In this document: positions 53,243 to 61,891 of the stretch, piece by piece
Position numbering within the stretch: position 1 is the stretch's first letter
How the letters are laid out: each line of letters begins with the position of its first letter
The notes under the pieces: generated by a model
What the model was told of the DNA's origin: nothing
Seen by the model: the letters and a program-made list of their open reading frames with translations, nothing else
Database searches by the model: none
Made by a program: the position numbers and the translations under genes
Source: Saccharothrix tamanrassetensis
GTDB taxonomy: Bacteria > Actinomycetota > Actinomycetes > Mycobacteriales > Pseudonocardiaceae
Assembly: GCF_014203665.1 (NCBI RefSeq)
Contig: NZ_JACHJN010000005.1
Span: 1 to 64,000 of the forward strand
DNA: 64,000 nt
Direction: 5' to 3'

Positions 53243-54957
53243 TGTCCACGGCGGAGCCCGCCGCGTTTCGCCTGCCGCGTTCGGTCTTCGACGAGCTCTG
53301 CTCGGGAGCCGTCTCCGGCACCGGAATCGCACTTCTGCGGAGAGGCCAGTACAGCCTCCGCAGATTGCGCCTGATGGCTTTCGTCGAAGCCGCCTCGGTG
53401 CTGGCCGACCGACTCGGCCCGTTCGCGGATGTCGAAACCGGGTGGGAATTGCTCGCCACCGCCGAGCGAATCGCACCGGCCGAGGTCGAGCGAGTCCTCA
53501 TGTACCCCACGGTCGGCGTGTGGCTGAGCCGCGCGCTGCGGCACGTGGTCGGTCTGGCCCCCGACGGCACGCCGTTCCGGTCCGAAGTCGGCGGGTTCCA
53601 CACCGTGGTCGCGGCGGTGGCCGTCCGCGGCGGTCTGCCGTGCGAGCTGAGCGTCCCCGTCATGTACGGCGCGGTGACGTTGCCGTCCGTCGGCCTCATC
53701 CGGCTCGCGACCGACTTCCCGCTCGGCCACGTGCGGCTGCGCAACACGGTGGACGGCGTCTCGCTGTCGGTGCCCGGCGAGCCCCTGGAACCCGTGAGGC
53801 GGCACCGCAGTGCGGCACGCGGCCGGTCGATCACCGTCGCGTTCGACGACCTGGACGTCTACCGGGCGTTCGGACCGCCGACCCGGGCCGAGCCGTTGGC
53901 GAGTGCGGACCACGACGAGTGGTGCAAGTTGCTGGACGAGGCGTGGGACATGCTGACCGCCTCGCAGGCGGCGTCGGCCGAGGAGCTGGCCGCCGCACTG
54001 GTCACGATCACCCCGCTGGACGCCGGACCGGACGTGTTCGCCGCGTCGTCGTCGGCCGCGTTCGGCGGCATCGCCATGTCGCCGAAGCGTTCCGCCGTCG
54101 AGTTCGGCGAAGCCCTCGTGCACGAGCTCCAGCACTCCAAGGTCAACGGGCTGCTCGACCTGGTGGACCTGTGCCACGGCGAGGCCGTCGCCCGGCACTA
54201 CGCACCGTGGCGCGACGACCCGCGTCCGGTCCAGGGACTGCTGCACGGCGCGTACGCGTTCGTCAGCGTGGTCGAGTTCTGGCGCGCCCAACGGGATCGC
54301 GTGCCGCCCGAACTGGCCGCCCGCGCCCGGTTCGGCTTCGCCCTGCGGGCGCGCCAGGTCGGGGAGGTGGTCGACACCCTGCGCAGGTCGACGGAGCTGA
54401 CCGGACTGGGCCGCGAGTTCGTCGCCGGGGTGTCGGTGCGGCTGGCGGCCTGCGACCCGGCCGACGTGCCGCCGGACCTGGCCGCCGCCGTCGCGCTGTG
54501 CACCGCCGACCACCGCGCCGTCTGGCGGCTGCGGCACGTCCGCCCCGCCGGCCGGGTGGTGGCCGGGCTGGCGGAGGCGTGGCTGTCCGGCGGCACGGCC
54601 GACGTCACCGGTCCGTCCGAGGTCGTGGCCGCCGCTACGGTCGGCGCGACCAGGCTCGGTGCACTGGTCAGGCTGAGCGTGCTGGACCCGGACCGGCTGC
54701 GCCGCCTGGCCGACGGGCCGGACCTCGCGCTGCTGCGCGGTGACCGCGACGCGGCGGCACGCGGCTACGCGGCGAGGCTGCGCCGTGCCCCGCAGGACGT
54801 CCAGGCGTGGTCCGGGTTCGGCCTGGCCTCCGGGTCGACCTCGTTGACCCGCACACCGGAGACCGTCCGCGCCGTGCACCACGAGATCGCGGTCCGCACC
54901 GGCGCCGCCCCGGACCCGGCCGAACTGGCGGCCTGGTTCGACCGGCTCGCCCGCTGA
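53242..54957 (+). CDS. HExxH-type putative peptide beta-hydroxylase
   Basis: 571 residues from GTG 53242. The motif is VHELQHSKVNGLLDLVDL at about residues 293-310, an HExxH metal site in the setting typical of proteins annotated as HEXXH-motif peptide modification enzymes (2-oxoglutarate-HExxH peptide beta-hydroxylases) found beside FxSxx RiPPs. The opening RLPRSVFDELCSGAVSGTGI and the long helical C-terminal part also fit. It is not a zinc peptidase by neighbours. Gene overlap suggests the 57-residue peptide is its substrate. It ends 9 bases from the convergent TPR gene. Confidence 0.7.
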   Translation: MSTAEPAAFRLPRSVFDELCSGAVSGTGIALLRRGQYSLRRLRLMAFVEAASVLADRLGPFADVETGWELLATAERIAPAEVERVLMYPTVGVWLSRALRHVVGLAPDGTPFRSEVGGFHTVVAAVAVRGGLPCELSVPVMYGAVTLPSVGLIRLATDFPLGHVRLRNTVDGVSLSVPGEPLEPVRRHRSAARGRSITVAFDDLDVYRAFGPPTRAEPLASADHDEWCKLLDEAWDMLTASQAASAEELAAALVTITPLDAGPDVFAASSSAAFGGIAMSPKRSAVEFGEALVHELQHSKVNGLLDLVDLCHGEAVARHYAPWRDDPRPVQGLLHGAYAFVSVVEFWRAQRDRVPPELAARARFGFALRARQVGEVVDTLRRSTELTGLGREFVAGVSVRLAACDPADVPPDLAAAVALCTADHRAVWRLRHVRPAGRVVAGLAEAWLSGGTADVTGPSEVVAAATVGATRLGALVRLSVLDPDRLRRLADGPDLALLRGDRDAAARGYAARLRRAPQDVQAWSGFGLASGSTSLTRTPETVRAVHHEIAVRTGAAPDPAELAAWFDRLAR

Positions 54958-54966
54958 CCTCCGCGG

Positions 54967-57900
54967 TCACAGCTGCATGGTGTCGGTGTCGCAGTCGGCC
55001 CGGACGTGCTGGGTCGCCGCGTTCGTGGCCGGGTGCTCGTCGCCGAGGACCTTCCGGAACGCCTGCACGGTCTTGCTGTGCAGCAGCGCGGCTTCGTCCT
55101 GCTCGCCCAGGCACGCCAGGTCCAGGGACAGGTTGAGCGCCACCGCCAGGGTCGACGGGTGCTCGACGCCCAGCACGCGTTCGGACCGGGTCAGCGTGTC
55201 CTCGTCCAGCCGCTTGGCCGCCAGGTGGTCGCCCACCGCGGCCAGGTCGCTGGCCAGGTTGGTGACCGCGACCAGGGTGGACGGGTGGTCGGCGTCGAAC
55301 ACGTCGAGCAGGTTCGCGTGCGTCCGCCGATCGAGTTCCAGCGCCTCGGCCACCTCGCCGCGCAGGCGGTGGGTGACCGCCAGGTTCAGCGCGGCGATCA
55401 GCGTGTACGGGTGGTGGGCGCCGCGGGTCTGCGCCAACCCCCGGTGGCTGCGGCGGGCCAGGTCCAGCGAGTCGTCGAGGTCGCCCAGGTGGCGCAGGTC
55501 GGTGGAGACGTTCATCTGCGCGGTCACCGTGTCGACGTGGTTGTCGCCGTGCCGGTGCCGGTAGCGGGCGAGGCAGTCCTGGGAGTACTCCACGGCCCGC
55601 TGGTGGTAGCCCGCCTTGCGCAGCGCCACCGAGAGGTTCCGGGTCGCGCCGATGGTCAGCGGGTGGTCCGCGCCGAGCACCTCCATGATGTAGACCAGCG
55701 CCTCCTCCTGCTCCCGCGCGGCCTCCAGGTAGAGCCCGCACTCCCGCAGGTCCATGCACAGGCCGGTGCGCGAGCCCAGGGTGAACCGGTGGTTGGCACC
55801 GAGCACGGCGGTGGCCCGGAGCAGGTTCTCCCGGTCCAGGTCGCGGGCCCGGCCGAACTCGCCCATCAGGCGGTAGCAGCTGGCCAGGGTGTGCGCATAG
55901 GCCAGGGTGCCGGGGTCGTCCTCGCCCAGGGCCACCCGCGCCCGGTCGTACACCTCCCGCTGGAGCTGGAGCTCCTCGGCGAACCGGCCCTGGGAGCGGC
56001 GGTCGGCGGCGACCGTGTCGAGCATCGCCAGCGCGTTCTCGTCGTTCTCGCCGACGACCTGCCGGAGCAGTTCGTAGGTCCGCTGGTTGAGCTCGATGGC
56101 CTCGTCGATGTTGCCCAGCCGGCGGGTGGCGATCGCGTACCGCCGGGAGACCTCCAGGGTGTCCAGGTCCTGCGGGCCCAGCAGCTCCGTCCACGCGGTC
56201 ACCGCCTGGCCCGCCAGGTCGCGCGCGCCGCCCCAGTCGCCGATCCGGATCAGGTAGCGGACCAGGTTGATCACCAGCACCCGCACCCACTTGTCGCTGC
56301 TGTCCACCGCCCGGGACATCAGCGCGTGCGGCAGCAGGTCGGCGTAGCGGGGCCAGTTGTCCGCGGTGTCCGGGTCGCCGGGGTCGCCGTTGACCAGCAG
56401 CACGTGCACGGCGTGGCGCATGCTGTCCTGCTCGGCCTTGGTGAGCTTGTTCTTGAGCACCGTCTGCACCAGCCGGTGCAGCTGCAGGGCGTTGTTGCGG
56501 TGGTCGATCTTGGCGAGGCTGTACCTGGTGATCTCCTTGACCGCCCGGCTGATCTTGATCGGGTCGCGGAACGCCTCGGCCAGCGCGTCCGGCACCGGCA
56601 CGTCGCGCACGCCCCGGAACAGCTTCTGCGAGATCGGCTCCGGCCCGAAGAACGCGCACACCTGGAGCAGTTGCAGCGCGGCGGGCTGGTCGGCCGCCAG
56701 CCGCTTGAGCGGCACGTTCCACGCCGCCGCGACCGGCAGCTGGTCCTCGGTGGGGGTGTTGGTCTCCAGCAGTTCGGTCCGGTTCTGCTCCAGCAGCTCC
56801 AGGTACTCCGACACCTGCATGCCGGTCTGCGCCCGCCAGGCCGCGGCCTGCTCGACGGCCAGCGGCAGGTCGCCCAGCGCCTCGGCCAGCGCGTCGGCGT
56901 CCGCGTCCTCGATGCCGCCGCCGCGCCGGCGCAGCAGCTCGATGCTCTCGCCCCGGGTGAACAGGTCGACCTCGACCGGTCGGGCGAACCCGCCCCACTC
57001 GGAGTTGCGGGAGGTGACCACGATGTGGCCGGTGCCGGCGGGGAAGAACTGGCGCACGTCCTGCGGCCGGTCGGCGTTGTCGAACACCAGGATCCACCGC
57101 TGGTAGGGCTCGCCCCGGCGCAGCGCCTCCAGCACGGCGGGCACGGCGGTCTCCGCCGAACCCGACGCGGCCACCCCGAGCTTCTTGGCCAGCTCCACGA
57201 AGCTGTTGCGGATCTGCGCCGGGTGTTCGGCGGGTATCCACCACACCACCTCGTACTCCGCGGCGTGCCGGTAGATGAACTCGATGACGGTCTGCGACTT
57301 CCCGACGCCGCCCATGCCGTGCAGCGCCTCCGGCAGCACGGCGGTCGTCCCGGACTCGTTCAGCCTGGCCCGCAGTTGTTCCAGCAGCTGTTCCCGCCCG
57401 ACGAAGATGGGGTTGCGCAACGGGACCGGCCCCCACACCTGCGGCTGGAAGGTCGTCGACCGGCGCTCGGCGGCAAGCGGGGTTCCGGGAGCGGTCACGT
57501 GGTCTCCTTGGGGCGGCGCCCCGGCCTCGGGGCTCGGCTGGGGGTCGGTAACGGTCACTGGCTTCTCCTGGTCGTGCTCCGCCTGCTGGTCGTCGTCGCG
57601 CGGGAGGACCAGGGGGCCTAAGCCCAGGGCCGCCCGCAAGCGTTTCGACCGGGGCAGGTAGGGCCCGGAGAGGGCGCGCAGCACCGCCTCCTGCACCTGG
57701 AGGTACGGAGTCGACTCGGGTGTGACCTCGGGGTCGCCGGTCCGGGGGTCGTCCACCGCGGCCCGGTAGGCGCGCAGGGTCGGGATGTCCGATCCGGCGT
57801 GGTCGTCCAGCACCCGTGCCACCCGCGCGGTGTCCGACCGGCGTGCCGTGGCCAGCAGCTCGCTGCGGACGCCCGTGCAGAAGTCGTAGGCGACCGCGTC

Positions 57901-59292
57901 GGTACCGGCGCCGTCGCCGGCCGCGGGCAGCTTGGTGAGCAGACCGCCGAGCATCACCTCGGCGAGCACGGAGAGGTCCGAGCCGGGCAGCAGCACGCGC
58001 TGCACCAGGGTCATCAGCCTGGGGGACAAGGGGGTCGCGGAGAGCAGCCCGGCCAGCTGCACCGCCTCCACGGACGCGAACGCGCGGAACCGGCGCACCC
58101 GCTCGGCGGCGCTCACCGGCTCGTCCGGGGGCAGTTCCGGGGGCGCCGCCCCGGTCTGCGGGCCGACCAGGGCGGCGGTGGTCTCGATCCACTCGGCGCC
58201 GGGCGAGGTGAGCAGCCTGGCCCAGCCGGACATCCAGCCGGCCGACAGGCCGAGCACCGGCACCGGGATGGTGGCGGGCGGCGCTTTCGCCGAGGCGACC
58301 CGCAGCCGGCGGTTGGCCGCGCCCGGCGCGGGGGCCGACAGGCGCATCCGCCGCGCCGCGAGACCGCCCCAGATCCACAACCGGTGGGCGAGCGTCTGCA
58401 CCACCGCCACCGGTGTCCGCTGACCCCACTGGTAGAGCACGTGGCCGACCGCGCCGCTGCGCCAGCCCCGGCTGACGGTGTCGGTGAGCACCAGCACGAT
58501 CCGGGTGCCGGTGGGTTCGAGCAGGTGCCGCCAGTCGTGCTCGCGACCGCCCTCGGCGCGCAGGGTCAGCCCCGCCGGGTCCGTGGCCGCGCTGTCCAGC
58601 CGGTACGTGCGGACGTCCCGGAACGCGCCCTGCCGGTCGAGCAGCGCGCGGAACTCGTCGGCGGTGCACCGCCAGATCTCCGGCGCCACCGCCGTGTCGA
58701 CCACCAGCGCGATCTCGAACCGGCGACTCGGCGCGGGCCGCCACTGGGGGATCCACAGGCCGTCCTGCGCGGCGCGCACGGCGGTCGACTCCTCGTGCAC
58801 GACCTTGCGCCACGGCGAGGGGTGCGGCCGGCCCAACGGGCGCAGCGCCCGGCTGATCCCGCGCTGCTCCGGCAGGCCCGGCACGGTCGGCGCCGCCACC
58901 ACCGCCCGGTGCCCCGCCGTCCCGTCCGCGACCGGTTCGGCGGACGGCAGCGACAGCGCGCTCGCGGTCCACCCCTGCGGCCGGCCGTGCCCGTCCGGCG
59001 GCTCCGGGGAGGCCCGTTCGGTGGGATCGGGTTCCGTGGCAGCCTCCTCGCGTGGCGGTGGCTCGGCCGCGGGCGCCGGTTCCCGTTCCGCCGGCGGGGT
59101 CGGGGGTGGCGGCGGAACGGTGGACGCGGTCCGGTCGGCGGTGCGGTGCAGCCTGGCGGCGAGCCAGAGCGAGTCCCGGACCTCGCGGAGGTCCAGGTCC
59201 GCGGTGCCCAGCCGGCGCTCTCGGTCCCCGGCTGCCTCCCAATGCTGGAGCAGCACGTCCCGCACCGCGGCCCTGTCACGCGATCGGGTCAT
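54967..59292 (-). CDS. SAV_2336/vWA-like, NTPase and TPR protein of a conflict system
   Basis: 1441 residues from ATG 59292, overlapping the MoxR stop as ATGA. In order: a Pro/Ala/Glu-rich linker (about 55-150); a SAV_2336-type domain with a vWA look (RFEIALVVDTAVAPEIWR near 210, TGTRIVLVLTDTVSRGWRSG); a STAND/NB-ARC-like NTPase from VWGPVPLRNPIFVGREQLLE, Walker A GMGGVGKSQ (about 660), Walker B WILVFDNADRPQDV (about 735) and LPLAVEQAAAWRAQTGM; then from about 1030 to the end eight or more TPR-like repeats with GEDDPGTLAY, GADHPLTIGA, GVEHPSTLAV. This is the layout of the TPR proteins annotated with FxSxx-COOH systems. Likely a target-sensing, ATP-driven switch. Confidence 0.8.
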   Translation of the reverse strand: MTRSRDRAAVRDVLLQHWEAAGDRERRLGTADLDLREVRDSLWLAARLHRTADRTASTVPPPPPTPPAEREPAPAAEPPPREEAATEPDPTERASPEPPDGHGRPQGWTASALSLPSAEPVADGTAGHRAVVAAPTVPGLPEQRGISRALRPLGRPHPSPWRKVVHEESTAVRAAQDGLWIPQWRPAPSRRFEIALVVDTAVAPEIWRCTADEFRALLDRQGAFRDVRTYRLDSAATDPAGLTLRAEGGREHDWRHLLEPTGTRIVLVLTDTVSRGWRSGAVGHVLYQWGQRTPVAVVQTLAHRLWIWGGLAARRMRLSAPAPGAANRRLRVASAKAPPATIPVPVLGLSAGWMSGWARLLTSPGAEWIETTAALVGPQTGAAPPELPPDEPVSAAERVRRFRAFASVEAVQLAGLLSATPLSPRLMTLVQRVLLPGSDLSVLAEVMLGGLLTKLPAAGDGAGTDAVAYDFCTGVRSELLATARRSDTARVARVLDDHAGSDIPTLRAYRAAVDDPRTGDPEVTPESTPYLQVQEAVLRALSGPYLPRSKRLRAALGLGPLVLPRDDDQQAEHDQEKPVTVTDPQPSPEAGAPPQGDHVTAPGTPLAAERRSTTFQPQVWGPVPLRNPIFVGREQLLEQLRARLNESGTTAVLPEALHGMGGVGKSQTVIEFIYRHAAEYEVVWWIPAEHPAQIRNSFVELAKKLGVAASGSAETAVPAVLEALRRGEPYQRWILVFDNADRPQDVRQFFPAGTGHIVVTSRNSEWGGFARPVEVDLFTRGESIELLRRRGGGIEDADADALAEALGDLPLAVEQAAAWRAQTGMQVSEYLELLEQNRTELLETNTPTEDQLPVAAAWNVPLKRLAADQPAALQLLQVCAFFGPEPISQKLFRGVRDVPVPDALAEAFRDPIKISRAVKEITRYSLAKIDHRNNALQLHRLVQTVLKNKLTKAEQDSMRHAVHVLLVNGDPGDPDTADNWPRYADLLPHALMSRAVDSSDKWVRVLVINLVRYLIRIGDWGGARDLAGQAVTAWTELLGPQDLDTLEVSRRYAIATRRLGNIDEAIELNQRTYELLRQVVGENDENALAMLDTVAADRRSQGRFAEELQLQREVYDRARVALGEDDPGTLAYAHTLASCYRLMGEFGRARDLDRENLLRATAVLGANHRFTLGSRTGLCMDLRECGLYLEAAREQEEALVYIMEVLGADHPLTIGATRNLSVALRKAGYHQRAVEYSQDCLARYRHRHGDNHVDTVTAQMNVSTDLRHLGDLDDSLDLARRSHRGLAQTRGAHHPYTLIAALNLAVTHRLRGEVAEALELDRRTHANLLDVFDADHPSTLVAVTNLASDLAAVGDHLAAKRLDEDTLTRSERVLGVEHPSTLAVALNLSLDLACLGEQDEAALLHSKTVQAFRKVLGDEHPATNAATQHVRADCDTDTMQL

Positions 59293-60296
59293 TCCCGCTC
59301 CGCCGAAAGGGGATGCCAGATGGCGTGGAGCAGGTCCCGCCACTCACCGTCCGGGGTGTAGGCGCCGGACGTGGCGAGGCGGGTCGCCAGTTCCACCGCG
59401 TTGAGGAACTGGTCGGCGGCCAGCGGGCCGACCTCGGCGCTGCGCTGCTGGAAGTCGTCGATGAGCCGGCCGATGTCCAGGCCGTGCTCGCCGCCGAAGT
59501 GCGCGGCGACCATGGTGGCGAGCTGCTCGCGGTCCGGCGGCTCGATCCGCAGCGTGAGGCAGCGGCGCAGGAAGGCGGGCGGGAACTCCCGCTCGCCGTT
59601 GCTGGTGATGACCACGACGGGGAACGCCCGGCAGCGCACCCTCCCGTCGCGCACCGTGGCGCTGTGCCCGACGTCGGCGGTCAGCACGGTGACCTCCGGT
59701 TGGATCCGGGCGTACCGGACCAGCTCGGGGATCGTGTACTCGCCCTCCTCGAACGTGTTGAGCAGGTCGTTGGGCAGGTCGATGTCGCCCTTGTCCAGCT
59801 CGTCGATCAGCAGCACCCGCGGCAGGTCGCTCGCCAGCAGGGCGGTGCCGAGCGCTCCGAGGTGGATGTACTCGCCGATGTCGGGCTCCGCGCGCTGGGC
59901 GCTCGCCGCCTGCACGCGGGCGATGGCGTCGTACAGGTACAGGCCGTCGGCGAGGGTGGTGCGGCTGGCGATCGGCCAGCGCAGCACCGGGCCCAGTCCC
60001 AGCTCGCGCGCGACCAGGTAGGCCAGGGCCGACTTGCCGATCCCCGGCGCGCCGGTGACCAGCAGCGGGCGTCGCAGGTGGATGGCCGCGTTGACCATCG
60101 CGACCTCCATCGGCGCGGGTTTGCGCGGCACGCTGGGCACCCCGCCGACCTTGCGCGCGCCCTCCCCGCCGTCGTCCCGGGGCCGGGTCGCGTTGCCCTC
60201 CCCGGTGAAGGTCCGCCACGGCGGCGGGTCGGGCAGGCCGGCGACCGGCTCCGCGGCGACCTCGCCGGTACCCCGGTAGATGTGCCACTCGCTCAC
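59289..60296 (-). CDS. MoxR-type AAA+ ATPase
   Basis: 335 residues from GTG 60296, overlapping the VMAP stop as GTGA. Walker A TGAPGIGKSALAYLVAREL stands at about residue 80, Walker B PRVLLIDELDKGDIDLPNDL at about 158, sensor 1 in VVITSNGEREFPPAFLRRC and sensor 2 further on. GEYTIPELVRYARIQPEVTV is typical of MoxR proteins. In vWA-MoxR-VMAP systems the ATPase is thought to remodel or gate the partner proteins. About 75 N-terminal residues precede the domain. Confidence 0.88.
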   Translation of the reverse strand: MSEWHIYRGTGEVAAEPVAGLPDPPPWRTFTGEGNATRPRDDGGEGARKVGGVPSVPRKPAPMEVAMVNAAIHLRRPLLVTGAPGIGKSALAYLVARELGLGPVLRWPIASRTTLADGLYLYDAIARVQAASAQRAEPDIGEYIHLGALGTALLASDLPRVLLIDELDKGDIDLPNDLLNTFEEGEYTIPELVRYARIQPEVTVLTADVGHSATVRDGRVRCRAFPVVVITSNGEREFPPAFLRRCLTLRIEPPDREQLATMVAAHFGGEHGLDIGRLIDDFQQRSAEVGPLAADQFLNAVELATRLATSGAYTPDGEWRDLLHAIWHPLSAERE

Positions 60297-61810
60297 CCGA
60301 CCGACACCTCCTCGGGAGGCGTGGGGTGCTGGGGCAGCACACGCCGCATCGGGTCGTCGTACAGGACGGTCAGCCCGCCGCACGGGTGCCGGCCCGGGCC
60401 TTCCGCGAACGCGGTGGTGCGCGCCCGGCGCACCCGCTCCAGCAGCGGGTGCCGGTCGTCCTCGTCGTGCAGCAGGTAGCCGACCGCGTCGAGGAACCCG
60501 GTGGTGGTGCAGTCGGTGCGGTGCCACATCACCAGCGGCACGCCGGCCTTCATGCCGACCGCGACCTCGTCGTGCCCGGCCAGTTCCGGGTGCGGCGGGG
60601 TGTTGAGCACCAGCGAGACCACGTCGTGCCGGCGGCTGAGCACGGACATCAGCTCGCGGATGCCGGCGGTGGTCGCGTCCCGGGCGCGGACGCTGTGGTC
60701 CGGCGGGACCGGCGCGTGCTCGCCGAGCCGCGTGGTCAGCTCGGTCCAGCGCTTGCGCCACACCCTCAGGTACTTGTCGTCGGCCATCCGCTCGAGGCTG
60801 CGCACCGCGGTCTGGTAGCGGCAGCCGACGGGCTCGGGGAAGTCGTCGCTCTCGGCCGGCCACTGGTCGACGTCCAGGTTCAGGTTCTCCCGGTCCAGCA
60901 CGAACTCGACCTTGATGTCCGGGCTGTACCGGGCCCAGTCCCGTTCGGTCTGCTCGATGAGCGCAGTGATGTGCACCTTGATCCCGTCCAGGGTGTCCAC
61001 CTTGTCGCCGCCCGGCAGCGGGGACCACTCGCCGCGGAACCCGAGCTGCCGCCAGTGGGAGAGCCGGAACAGGTCGCCGGTCGGCCCCTCCCGGCGCAGC
61101 ATCAGCACCAGGTAGGCGGTGTCGCCCGGCCGGGGCGGCGCCGTCGCGGTGCTCCCGCCGACCGGGTCCGCGCCGGCCAGGCCCTCCCGGAACGCCTCCA
61201 GCTCGTCGACCAGTTCCAGCTTCCGGGCCTGCACCTCGACCCAGCGGCGCAGCTCGATGCCGAGTTCGGTGCGCACCTTCGCCGCGACGTGCTCGATGAA
61301 CACCAGCGGGCGGGGGATGCCGTCCGGGCGGGAGTTCAGGTTCTCCAGCGCGCTGAAGACCTCCACGTACGTGGTCGGCCCGCGCAGACCGGGAGCGGCG
61401 TCGCCGGCGACCGCGCGGTAGATGTCCGCGATGTCCGGCACCACGACGCCCGCGAGCAAAGTGAAGAGCCTCGCACGTTCTTCGGTCTCGAAGAGCTCCA
61501 GTGCGTACATCTCGCTCACGAGACGACGCAGTTCGCCCATTGGCTTGGAATCCTGCTCCAACAAGCCTACAACGCGCAGCAATGCGGATAATCGGCCAGG
61601 GTGTTGATTGCACGCTTCCGCGAGGTTGGAGAGGTGGACGACCGGGTTCGGGTGATCTTCGATCGTGAGCGGCTCCCGCAGTTCATTGCCGAGGAGTCGG
61701 ATCACGAAGTTCCGGGTGCCCTGGTCCATCAGGCTCGGAATCCGCCGGAGGGCGGCGACCAGCGGCAACAGCAGGCCCCGCTCCGGTTTGTCGTCCACCG
61801 CGTCGATCAC
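60293..61810 (-). CDS. VMAP-C protein with N-terminal effector-associated domain
   Basis: 505 residues from GTG 61810. The N-terminal 95 residues (ALRRIPSLMDQGTRNFVIRL, HPNPVVHLSNLAEACNQHPG) fit effector-associated domain 2 (EAD2), a small helical adaptor. The rest matches the C-terminal region of vWA-MoxR-associated proteins (VMAP-C): RLSHWRQLGFRGEWSPLPG, RDWARYSPDIKVEFVLDREN, VPLVMWHRTDCTTTGFLD. There is no protease or caspase domain attached. It probably acts as the hub that joins effector to the MoxR/vWA switch. Confidence 0.75.
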   Translation of the reverse strand: MIDAVDDKPERGLLLPLVAALRRIPSLMDQGTRNFVIRLLGNELREPLTIEDHPNPVVHLSNLAEACNQHPGRLSALLRVVGLLEQDSKPMGELRRLVSEMYALELFETEERARLFTLLAGVVVPDIADIYRAVAGDAAPGLRGPTTYVEVFSALENLNSRPDGIPRPLVFIEHVAAKVRTELGIELRRWVEVQARKLELVDELEAFREGLAGADPVGGSTATAPPRPGDTAYLVLMLRREGPTGDLFRLSHWRQLGFRGEWSPLPGGDKVDTLDGIKVHITALIEQTERDWARYSPDIKVEFVLDRENLNLDVDQWPAESDDFPEPVGCRYQTAVRSLERMADDKYLRVWRKRWTELTTRLGEHAPVPPDHSVRARDATTAGIRELMSVLSRRHDVVSLVLNTPPHPELAGHDEVAVGMKAGVPLVMWHRTDCTTTGFLDAVGYLLHDEDDRHPLLERVRRARTTAFAEGPGRHPCGGLTVLYDDPMRRVLPQHPTPPEEVSVG

Positions 61811-61891
61811 CCGCGGATCCCCCTTTCCGATGGGCCGTTTCCCGCAAATCCAACATACGACTATCTTCTGTCGCCCGTTCGTGGATCGCTG

